Positions 51,291 through 58,741 of a stretch of 64,000 nt of DNA are shown one piece after another (positions within the stretch are counted from its first letter, which is position 1; the number at the start of each line of letters is the position of its first letter). Made by a program: the position numbers and the translations under genes. Location: contig NZ_FNJV01000005.1 of assembly GCF_900103125.1 (NCBI RefSeq), forward strand, positions 1-64,000, in the 5' to 3' direction. This stretch comes from Mucilaginibacter sp. OK268. GTDB lineage: Bacteria; Bacteroidota; Bacteroidia; Sphingobacteriales; Sphingobacteriaceae. Under the pieces are notes generated by a model that saw only the letters and a program-made list of their open reading frames with translations, made no database searches and had not been told where the DNA came from.

Positions 51291-52304
51291 TTAATTGTCC
51301 TGGTAGAGCTGTACGCCTTCGGGGCTTTGCAGGTCCTGAATCCAGCTTTGAATGTAAGCGCACAGGTTCTTTCGTTCCGGACCCGATTGTAATTCACCCC
51401 TGGAACCAAACACAATAAGGCCGAGTGCAATACAATGACCAATGTCCAACCGCATAAGCAAGCCCAGGCTGTAGCCGGCAATAAAATTTTGCCGGGCGTC
51501 TGAAGCAATCTCTATGTTGTGATCTACTTTCCTCCGCGAAAGAACAAATTGTTCGTCATCGGAATATAATATGGCGTCGTTTGCTGAATAAATCAGGAGA
51601 TTGGCGATGTTCATAGTTCTGAAAATCGAAAAATACTTCTTTTTCAGATCTGAAAAAGACTGCTCTGCAATTGCTGTACCCGGTTGTACACCATTTAATA
51701 TCATCCATAATTTGATAGCTTCATTTTCATCCAGTGCAACCATCACTTTTCCGTGCAGCGAAAAGGCGCTGATTAAATCAAGCGCTTCATCCACTTCAAA
51801 AGAAAGCTTTCGCATAGCATCGCCCAGGTAAAAAATATATTCCTGATCGGTTTTGCCAAGCGGCTTAATGACATCGATTAGCAGCCCATCCCACGCAACA
51901 GAAGCTTCACTTAGCGTGGCCCAGTCGTCAAAAGCGATTACACGGCAATTGCGAAACAGGAATTGAAGTTCTTTGATCACTTCGCTGTCCTTAAAAAGTT
52001 GCAGTGTATGTTTTTCCATTTCCACTGTGGACGTAATAACATTCAGCCGGGAAAGTGCTTGCAGACCTTGACTTGAATTTAAAGTAAGGCTGCGTATTCC
52101 CAAAATGTTAAAAATACCAGGGAGGGGTAATTCTGTGATGCCAAATTCACTTAACGATGCCCCGGATCCGGGTAGTGCTGATTGTCCTTTGGATATCCTG
52201 CTACTTACATAAACATGCTCTTTAATATTAAAGTTGTCAATTGCAGTTAACAGGTCTCTTAATATCGGACCCGCATTTTTGATTTCCATATTATAAGCTA
52301 CCAT
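51291..52304 (-). CDS. Degenerate PfkB-like (sugar kinase fold) protein
   Basis: The 337-residue protein shows the ribokinase/PfkB framework: FDDWATLSEASVAWDGLLIDVIKPLGKTDQEYIFYLGDAMRK, SLHGKVMVALDENEAIKLWMILNG (the NE.EA element) and a C-terminal FIAGYSLGLLMRLDIGHCIAL. The catalytic motif GAGD is replaced by DARQN just before FIAGY, so phosphotransfer is unlikely. The first 60 residues also lack the usual substrate-binding GG. It may be a pseudokinase with a binding or regulatory role. Two micro-ORFs lie directly upstream on the same strand (gaps 22 and 19 bases). Confidence 0.65.
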   Translation of the reverse strand: MVAYNMEIKNAGPILRDLLTAIDNFNIKEHVYVSSRISKGQSALPGSGASLSEFGITELPLPGIFNILGIRSLTLNSSQGLQALSRLNVITSTVEMEKHTLQLFKDSEVIKELQFLFRNCRVIAFDDWATLSEASVAWDGLLIDVIKPLGKTDQEYIFYLGDAMRKLSFEVDEALDLISAFSLHGKVMVALDENEAIKLWMILNGVQPGTAIAEQSFSDLKKKYFSIFRTMNIANLLIYSANDAILYSDDEQFVLSRRKVDHNIEIASDARQNFIAGYSLGLLMRLDIGHCIALGLIVFGSRGELQSGPERKNLCAYIQSWIQDLQSPEGVQLYQDN

Positions 52305-52326
52305 AGTTAGATTTTTTTCAACAATA

Positions 52327-52500
52327 TCAAATATTTGATTGAAAGGGCTGCTCTACCATTCTCAAGGCATCGTCCATATATTCGCCACCCTCGGTTAAGC
52401 TTTCCTCATTAGGATCAAAATCTTTTGTCGTTTCTTTACCGTCCTGGCCGTTATCTAGCGTTTTGGGGTCTAAAACAGACCCAAATAAAAAGTTTTTCAT
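52327..52500 (-). CDS. 57-residue acidic micro-ORF upstream of the PfkB-like gene
   Basis: ATG 52500 to TGA 52327 encodes MKNFLFGSVLDPKTLDNGQD and then a Glu/Asp-rich part with ESLTEGGEYMDDALRMVEQPF. Codon use looks coding and the ORF sits 22 bases before the next gene. No family is recognised. It could be a precursor or modifier peptide, or a small partner of the PfkB-like protein. Confidence 0.5.
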   Translation of the reverse strand: MKNFLFGSVLDPKTLDNGQDGKETTKDFDPNEESLTEGGEYMDDALRMVEQPFQSNI

Positions 52501-52519
52501 TTCGTTTTGCTTTTTTTAA

Positions 52520-52648
52520 TCAACAATTGAGATCTAAGAACCGGCACCACCTTGCCGATCCGTTTAATATCGCTTTCAGAGATAGCAGTGGAAGAATTTT
52601 AAATACCAGTGATTTAACCGGCTTACTCAGTGCAACTACGATCTTCAT
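52520..52648 (-). CDS. 42-residue hydrophobic, basic micro-ORF
   Basis: ATG 52648 to TGA 52520 encodes MKIVVALSKPVKSLVFKILP and LLSLKAILNGSARWCRFLDLNC. It is amphipathic and rich in Leu, Lys and Arg. It lies 19 bases before the 57-residue ORF on the same strand. With so short a frame, chance cannot be excluded. Confidence 0.35.
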   Translation of the reverse strand: MKIVVALSKPVKSLVFKILPLLSLKAILNGSARWCRFLDLNC

Positions 52649-52806
52649 CGCTGTGTTTTTTAGTTAGCTGTACAACACAAAGATGGCTATAGCTATCTCC
52701 AGAAAACTTAAGCTGGTTTAAGAAATATATTCCTCCTGTAGCACGCTTAAAACTTCGGGTGAAACACCCATATGAAAAGCAAAAATAGTATCCGGAGTTC
52801 TCAGTT

Positions 52807-53148
52807 GGGTTAACACCGCTGCCGAACAGCAAACACGCTAAACCATCCTGGTGGCAGGCGGCGTTTTACTTTTGTTAAGCACAGCCTTGTTAAAAACAGA
52901 ATTACAAGAAGCAGGTAAAAAGGTGTATTCGGTATTAGTCTTTGCCGCCCTGAGCATAGCGATACCCCTGTTTATAATTAATATGGTATTCTGGTGTTAT
53001 TACCTTACCGATGTCTTCCGGTTGTTTGCTGCTAACCCTGCAGCCAAACGCCCGGATTTATTATGTTGCCGTAAAAAGTTTATTTTATGTGATCAGCGTG
53101 GCCGAGGTTGCGTTGATTTACAAGCTGCTTGAAAAATACAACTTTTAA
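52807..53148 (+). pseudogene. Membrane protein remnant with two frameshifts
   Basis: Three overlapping plus-strand frames join to one plausible protein tail: LTPLPNSKHAKPSWWQAAF (frame to about 52865), then LLLLSTALLKTELQEAGKKV...FIINMVFWCYYLTDVFRLF (to about 53055), then YYVAVKSLFYVISVAEVALIYKLLEKYNF ending at TAA 53146-53148. It has about three membrane helices. No family is assigned. The start is lost; the region before it shows no coding sense. Confidence 0.45.
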
Positions 53149-53278
53149 CATTATAACAAACTGTTATTCAATTAATTGAATGGGTTTGTGTTACCTTAGT
53201 TAAAAATTAAAAACAGGTAGTCGGATAGGTAACGAGAACTTTGGCTTTAGGAAGGGTTAGTCAAGGTATAATTAATGA

Positions 53279-53311
53279 AAAACCCCTTAAATCAGCGATT
53301 TAAGGGGTTTT
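53279..53311 (-). terminator. Terminator of the tRNA gene
   Basis: AAAACCCCTTAAAT (53279-53292) pairs with ATTTAAGGGGTTTT (53298-53311) around CAGCG. The minus-strand transcript ends in a U-run 25 bases after the tRNA. Confidence 0.88.
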
Positions 53312-53335
53312 CGGTTGTGGAAAGCCTCCACTTTG

Positions 53336-53409
53336 TGCGCCCACCTGGGCTCGAACCAGGGACCAAAAGATTATGAGTCTTCTACTCTAACCGACTGAGC
53401 TATAGGCGC
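53336..53409 (-). tRNA. tRNA with CAU anticodon (Met, or Ile2 if lysidinylated)
   Basis: Seventy-four bases fold as a full cloverleaf: acceptor GCGCCTA/TGGGCGC plus discriminator A, D arm with AGTCGGTTA loop, anticodon loop CTCATAA, and T arm CCTGG-TTCGAGC-CCAGG. CCA is not encoded. The CTCATAA loop is shared by elongator Met and Ile2 tRNAs; G27-U43 wobble in the anticodon stem does not decide. Confidence 0.93.
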
Positions 53410-53474
53410 GGTTATTTTGTTTTTGTTTGCGGGTGCAATTTTACATATTTGCCGTCAAATTACAAAACGCTTTT

Positions 53475-54104
53475 ATGGAAAATATTAAAAATATCATCTT
53501 CGATTACGGTAACGTTATATTTAGTCTGGACTTTTTAAAGGGTCAGGCAGCTTGGAAAGAGTTGGGTATCAATAATGCAGCTGATTTTTTTGGGCATAAA
53601 CAACAGGATGAAATTTTTGACAAATTTGATAGGGGAGAAGTTACTGCCGATCAATTCCGCGACTATATCAGGCAAAAAACAGGCAATCCTGAACTTACCA
53701 ATGATCAAATTAATGCGGCCTGGAATAGTATGCTGCTCGGAATCGAGGATGGCAACCATGAATTATTACTACATTTAAAGGATAAGTACCGTACGTTTTT
53801 GTTGAGTAATATCAACGAGATCCATTACGAATACATTATGAACTATCTGAAAACTGATTTCGGGTTTGATAGTAATGATCACATTTTTGAAAAAACTTAC
53901 TACTCCCATTTAACAGGTAAACGCAAACCCGAATCAGAAATTTTTGAGTTGGTATTAAGCGAAAACGATCTAAACCCTTCCGAAACTCTATTTATTGATG
54001 ATAGCCCTCAACATTTGGCGGCTGCTCAAAAATTGGGTATACAAACTTTTTTAATGACAGCCCCAGATACTTTGCAACAATTTTTTAAAAGAGAGAAATT
54101 ATAG
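53475..54104 (+). CDS. HAD-superfamily hydrolase (HAD-IA, YihX-like)
   Basis: The ATG at 53475 (MENIKNIIFDYGNV) gives 209 residues. Motif I is FDYGNVIFSL (nucleophile Asp9; the second Asp is replaced by Gly, as in YihX-type enzymes), motif II FLLSNINE, motif III GKRKPESEIF, motif IV FIDDSPQHLAAA. YihX-like enzymes act on alpha-glucose-1-phosphate or similar sugar phosphates; that is only family knowledge. It is divergent from the tRNA gene. Confidence 0.9.
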   Translation: MENIKNIIFDYGNVIFSLDFLKGQAAWKELGINNAADFFGHKQQDEIFDKFDRGEVTADQFRDYIRQKTGNPELTNDQINAAWNSMLLGIEDGNHELLLHLKDKYRTFLLSNINEIHYEYIMNYLKTDFGFDSNDHIFEKTYYSHLTGKRKPESEIFELVLSENDLNPSETLFIDDSPQHLAAAQKLGIQTFLMTAPDTLQQFFKREKL

Positions 54105-54166
54105 TTGTTATAATTTTTGATACATAGAGCTTGTTTTCATAAGCCAGTTTATTTGTACATCCCCAA

Positions 54167-54284
54167 AAGTGGGTTTACATGGTTTACATAATTTATGGTT
54201 TACATTGTTATAATAAATTGTAAATAAGATAGTTATGGTGATATATTGTAAAAAAACTGGGTTTACATGTAAACCCAGTTTTTT
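54167..54284. repeat. Dispersed GTTTACA-rich repeat, copy 2, with terminal palindrome
   Basis: Positions 54167-54188 are identical to 16195-16216. A third GTTTACA follows, then AT-rich sequence, then a perfect 34-bp palindrome at 54251-54284 built on CTGGGTTTACA and its complement, flanked by A6 and T6. That palindrome could act as a terminator for the HAD gene on the plus strand and for the gene at 54437 on the minus strand. No coding sequence is seen in the 330-base gap. Confidence 0.65.
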
Positions 54285-54436
54285 GTTTTTTATTAACTAA
54301 TAATAAACAATGTAATTAATTACTAAATCCTCAGTGACTTATCCAGAAAAATGAATGTAATTAATGACCCAATATTTCGTGTCGCTGTTACTTCTTTTAA
54401 ATTGTTTTAATTAGTCTCATAATCAGTAATTTAGTT

Positions 54437-55309
54437 TTACATGCTGATCGTATTTAGTATCAACTCTATAAAATGATCCATTACGTTAAGCGGATCAGTA
54501 CTGAATTTATTTGTTGAACGGTTAGCAAGGATCACATTAAATGAAAGTGCTTGGTGACCCAAACAGGCGGCAAGGCCATATATTCCAGCGGTTTCCATTT
54601 CCAGGTTGGTAATTTGCGAGCCATCAGAACCCTTAAATGATGAAAGTATAGATAGAAGGTTAGGTGTAGATGATTTTGCGCGTACCTGCCGACCCTGGGG
54701 CGAATAAAACCCTGGAGCAGTAACTGTTATACCGTGCGAAGCTATGTTTCCTAATTGTTTGAGCAGTATCTCTCCTGCGGGGGCATAATAGGGTTTAAGA
54801 TCGAAGTGGGTGGTAATGGCTTTATGAAATTCTTGTAAAAATTGTTCGTCGTTATCACTTAGCTGATGTTCATAAAAATGCATAAGCGCGTCTAAGCCAA
54901 AGGCACCTGATGATATCAGCAGGCTATCAATGGGGATATCGGGTTGTACTGCGCCGGAAGTGCCAATGCGAATAATGTCGATGCTGCGAAGTTGGGGGTG
55001 GACTGAACGCGCATTAAAATCGATATTTACAAGAGCATCCAGTTCATTTAGCACAATGTCTATATTATCAGTGCCTATACCTGTTGAAATAACCGAAATC
55101 CGTTTACTACCAATGCTACCTGTATGTGTAATAAATTCACGTTTGCCTTTTTTTAATTCTATATGGTCAAAAAAACGACTGACCCTGGGCACCCTGTCCG
55201 GGTCGCCAACCAAAATAATAGTGTCGCTTATATCTTCAGGAAGTAGGTTTAAATGATAAATGCTGCCATCGTCATTTAAAATAAGATCGGTTGCTGAAAT
55301 TCTTTCCAA
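54437..55309 (-). CDS. Nucleoside phosphorylase (uridine phosphorylase-like)
   Basis: The 290-residue protein has the phosphate-binding IILVGDPDRVPRVSRFFD, GTSGAVQPDIP and the C-terminal EMETAGIYGLA block with the ribose-binding Met-Glu of this family. It splits a nucleoside with phosphate for salvage. Specificity (uridine or purine) is not clear. No in-frame ATG exists upstream, so translation starts at TTG 55309. Confidence 0.88.
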   Translation of the reverse strand: MERISATDLILNDDGSIYHLNLLPEDISDTIILVGDPDRVPRVSRFFDHIELKKGKREFITHTGSIGSKRISVISTGIGTDNIDIVLNELDALVNIDFNARSVHPQLRSIDIIRIGTSGAVQPDIPIDSLLISSGAFGLDALMHFYEHQLSDNDEQFLQEFHKAITTHFDLKPYYAPAGEILLKQLGNIASHGITVTAPGFYSPQGRQVRAKSSTPNLLSILSSFKGSDGSQITNLEMETAGIYGLAACLGHQALSFNVILANRSTNKFSTDPLNVMDHFIELILNTISM

Positions 55310-55561
55310 GTGGTTTGTTATTGGGTTGATATAAAATTAAACAAATAAAACTAATAGGGGTTTTTGTGGTATTGACTGAGATCAACATTATTGTTTGATT
55401 TTTATTCCGTAACCTTTAGCTATTATCATTGTTAACGAACAGTTAATCTAAATGAAATATCTGAGAAGCAATTTTGACACAATTTTTAACTTTGGTTGTA
55501 ACACCTTAATAAAAAGTATATCATCGTAATTTGCTAAATTAATAACAACTCCATAATCAAC

Positions 55562-56653
55562 ATGAAAACCCTTTTAAGTATACTTTTGATACTGATTTTA
55601 CCTCTGCGCCAGTGGAGTGATGGTGATGACAATATACCTATGAATAAAATACAGGTGATAGGATCACACAATAGTTATAAAGAAGCTATATATCCCACCT
55701 TATTTAAGGCTTTTCAGCAACAAAACCCCGAAGCTGCAGAAAAGATCGATTACGAGCATATTGGTTTATCAGATCAGTTGAATATGGGATTGTTAAATTT
55801 AGAGATTGATGTTTATGCCGATTCGAAAGGCGGGAAGTATGCGCATCCTAAGGGCTTGGATTGGGTGAAAGATCAACCCCCGTTTGATCCCGAAGGTGAA
55901 ATGAAGCAACCGGGCTTTAAGGTATTTCATATCATTGATCTTGATTTTCGCAGTCATTGTTTAACTTTTAAAGATGGTTTAAAACAGTTAAAAACATGGT
56001 CTGATGCGCATCCGGATCATAATCCCATTTTTATTACCCTGGAGCCTAAGGATGAGAAACCAAAAGATCCAAACCGTACTGCTCCAGAAAAGTTCACTGA
56101 ACAAACACTTGACGAGTTGGACAAGGATATCAGAGATGGTTTAGGCAATAGCCTGATAACTCCCGACATGATCAGGGGTAAATACGCGACATTGGAAAGC
56201 GCTGTATTACATGGCAATTGGCCAACATTAAAAGCAGCCCGTGGCAAGTTTATATTTATAATGGATAATACTAAGGATTGCCGGGATCTGTACATTAAAG
56301 ATCATCCATCCTTGAAAGGCAGGGTTTTGTTTACTAACACCGATCCGGGCAATCCAGAGGCTGCTATGATGATCAGAAATAACCCTAAAGATCCGGAAAT
56401 AAAGGAATTGGTTAAAAAAGGATATATCATCCGTACCCGTGCCGATTCAGATACCGAGCAGGCCCGTGCAAATGATAAAAGTGATTTTATAGCCGCCTGT
56501 AATTCAGGAGCACAGATCATAACTACTGATTATTATTTGAAGAGCACTCATTTTAAATCGGATTACGTGGTAAACTTTGAAGAGGGAAATAAATATTTTA
56601 GGTTAAACCCCACGTTTAATAATACCCGGCAAAATAATGGTACAGGCAAATAA
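55562..56653 (+). CDS. Phosphatidylinositol-specific phospholipase C1-like secreted protein
   Basis: The 363-residue protein has a signal peptide (1-17). The TIM-barrel start IQVIGSHNSYKEAIYP contains the catalytic-type His, and NLEIDVYAD and FKVFHIIDLDFRSHCLTF carry further active-site residues. IIRTRADSDTEQA and AQIITTDYYLKSTHF end the barrel. This is the calcium-dependent PLC1-like group rather than the Bacillus enzyme. The substrate is unproven. It stands alone with AT-rich upstream sequence. Confidence 0.88.
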   Translation: MKTLLSILLILILPLRQWSDGDDNIPMNKIQVIGSHNSYKEAIYPTLFKAFQQQNPEAAEKIDYEHIGLSDQLNMGLLNLEIDVYADSKGGKYAHPKGLDWVKDQPPFDPEGEMKQPGFKVFHIIDLDFRSHCLTFKDGLKQLKTWSDAHPDHNPIFITLEPKDEKPKDPNRTAPEKFTEQTLDELDKDIRDGLGNSLITPDMIRGKYATLESAVLHGNWPTLKAARGKFIFIMDNTKDCRDLYIKDHPSLKGRVLFTNTDPGNPEAAMMIRNNPKDPEIKELVKKGYIIRTRADSDTEQARANDKSDFIAACNSGAQIITTDYYLKSTHFKSDYVVNFEEGNKYFRLNPTFNNTRQNNGTGK

Positions 56654-56770
56654 AACGGGCTTACAATGGCGGTTTTTCCAGGAGTTGAATAATAATTGAG
56701 CCGCAATACTTCGGTATATATTGGCATTTAGCTGTAATTTTATACTTTTATCCCTATTATAGCTAAGTGT

Positions 56771-57382
56771 ATGTATTGGTACGAAGAAGAAGTTAAAGGA
56801 CTTGAGAAAGAAAGATTAAAACTAACATATGAACCGTCAACGCTGTTCTACGGAAGTTCATCGATAAGGCTGTGGGATGCGCTATTTGACGACTTTAAAC
56901 CCTTTAAGCCAATTAATTTGGGTTTTGGTGGTTCAACACTTGCGGCCTGTTCCTGGTTTTTTGATCGTGTTGTTGCTCCTTATGATGCTAAATCTATCGT
57001 TGTATACGCAGGTGATAATGATCTGGGTGATGGAAGGCACCCGGAAGAAATCTTTATCTTTTTTGAACAGCTTGCCAATCAAATATCGCAAAGGTTTGGC
57101 TCTATTCCTTGCTATTATGTGTCCATTAAACCCAGTATAGCACGCTGGGATCTCATAAACTCACTCCGGTATACCAATAATATTATTGAAAATGAGATCA
57201 TTAAGCGGGATGATAATTGGAGATTCATCAATATATATAACAAGATGTTGAATAAAGATGGATATCCCGATAAAGAATATTTTCAACCAGATGGTCTCCA
57301 TTTAAGTAAAAAGGGATATACTTTGTGGAAACAAACTATTTATGCCCGGCTTTCAGAGAATTTTCATGCAGAATTAATATAA
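56771..57382 (+). CDS. SGNH/GDSL hydrolase
   Basis: The 203-residue protein has block I FYGSSSIRLWD (Ser nucleophile near 30), block II NLGFGGST, block III VYAGDNDLGDG and block V DGLHLSKKGY with the catalytic Asp/His. It has no signal peptide and should be cytoplasmic. Esterase or lipase activity is expected; the substrate is unknown. The next gene, another hydrolase, begins 32 bases later, so they may form a transcript. Confidence 0.9.
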   Translation: MYWYEEEVKGLEKERLKLTYEPSTLFYGSSSIRLWDALFDDFKPFKPINLGFGGSTLAACSWFFDRVVAPYDAKSIVVYAGDNDLGDGRHPEEIFIFFEQLANQISQRFGSIPCYYVSIKPSIARWDLINSLRYTNNIIENEIIKRDDNWRFINIYNKMLNKDGYPDKEYFQPDGLHLSKKGYTLWKQTIYARLSENFHAELI

Positions 57383-57414
57383 ATATCACACCATAGAGGC
57401 ATCTTGCATATAGT

Positions 57415-58143
57415 ATGAACAGAGAATACACGCGATGGTATAGCCCGGTTCTTCAGAAAAATATGGAGATGCTAATATTTGGCCATAGCGGAGCCTCTGT
57501 TCTGTTTTTTCCGGCAAGAATGGGGCGATTTTATGATTACGAGAACTGGCGTGTGATTGAATCACTGCGTCATAAAATTGAAAACGGGCATATTCAGGTT
57601 TATTGCGTGGATAGTTGTGATACAGAAAGTTTTTATAGCTCAGGATTTCATCCCTCGGTAAAAATATTACGGCATATTCAATACCAGCAGTATATCCTTG
57701 AAGAGGTTATGCCATATATAGATGTTAAAAACCCCGATTCATTTAAAATTGCCGCAGGCTGCAGCCTGGGTGCCTATCATGCGGTGAACATATCCTTAAG
57801 ACATCCGGGCATCTTCAATAAAGTGGTTGGTATGAGCGGCAGGTACGATCTGGCAACCAAAATAGGGCATTATGAAGATCTGTTAGAGGGTTATTGGGAT
57901 GAAAATGTATATTTTAACATGCCATTGCAATATATACCCAATTTAACAGATGAGCATAAACTGGAAGTACTTAGACAACTGTATATCGTTTTGACAGTAG
58001 GGAAAGAGGATATTTTATTGGATAACAATTATACGTTAAGTAACCTGTTAACAGAGAAAGGCATTAATAATTCGTTGTACATCTGGGATAACGAAGCTCA
58101 TCAGGCCCGTTCATGGCGACAAATGGTAGTCAATTATTTATAG
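57415..58143 (+). CDS. Esterase D-family alpha/beta hydrolase
   Basis: The 242-residue protein has AAGCSLGAYHA with the nucleophile in a GxSxG elbow (near 123), a His in NEAHQARSWRQM near the end and an Asp in VGKEDILLDN. It lacks a signal peptide. It resembles the enterochelin-esterase-like group. The partner gene is the SGNH hydrolase directly upstream. Confidence 0.88.
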   Translation: MNREYTRWYSPVLQKNMEMLIFGHSGASVLFFPARMGRFYDYENWRVIESLRHKIENGHIQVYCVDSCDTESFYSSGFHPSVKILRHIQYQQYILEEVMPYIDVKNPDSFKIAAGCSLGAYHAVNISLRHPGIFNKVVGMSGRYDLATKIGHYEDLLEGYWDENVYFNMPLQYIPNLTDEHKLEVLRQLYIVLTVGKEDILLDNNYTLSNLLTEKGINNSLYIWDNEAHQARSWRQMVVNYL

Positions 58144-58167
58144 GACCTCCGCGTGCCTATTACTTCC

Positions 58168-58629
58168 TTATAGATTAACTAAGTTAATGATAGTGAAAAG
58201 ATGATGAGCTTCATGTAGCAGGAATCGCTCTGTCCATTTTGCGATATTTAAATTTCCAAAAAAAGGGTGCGATCCTTTTCTATCCGATTGATTTTCAGGG
58301 ATCGTATTGATCAATTGTATGATATCCTGCCTGTCTGCACTAATTTGTTGTATCAGCTCTTCTGTAGATTTATTTTGCCAGCTTATAAACTCCGGGTCAT
58401 TATCAGCTTTATAGCTGCCCAATAAGGGGTTTTCAGTATTTAAAATTTGATTGATTCGTTCAATAAATACATGTTGATATCTTGCTAAATGTGCAATGTT
58501 ATCATGGATATTCCATTTATCAGGCTGAGGTCTTTTAAACAATTGCTGCTCGTCAAGATTTAAAATGAGTTCGCCAATTGTTTCATGCTGAAATTTTAGT
58601 CTGCTTGTTATAGAATTACTGAGGTTCAT
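58168..58629 (-). CDS. DinB-fold protein
   Basis: The 153-residue protein is a DinB-like four-helix bundle with three metal-type His positions: WNIHDNIAHLARYQH (about 40-54) and LLHEAHHLFTI (about 137-147). It converges on the esterase gene, with 24 bases between the stops. Function is unknown; the family includes thiol transferases. Confidence 0.85.
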   Translation of the reverse strand: MNLSNSITSRLKFQHETIGELILNLDEQQLFKRPQPDKWNIHDNIAHLARYQHVFIERINQILNTENPLLGSYKADNDPEFISWQNKSTEELIQQISADRQDIIQLINTIPENQSDRKGSHPFFGNLNIAKWTERFLLHEAHHLFTIINLVNL

Positions 58630-58741
58630 ATCAAGTTATGGTTGCTATTTAAAAACAATATTAGTAACAATTATGATAATTTAGTATCGCTTAACTTGCA
58701 GTATAAAGTGTTAGTGTAATTTTACCTGTCAGGAACAAAAA

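Noticed and set aside
51073..51508. Overlapping minus-strand frames of 96 and 104 codons around the 3' end of the PfkB-like gene
   Set aside because: They overlap the better supported 337-residue frame or a gap, and show no motif.
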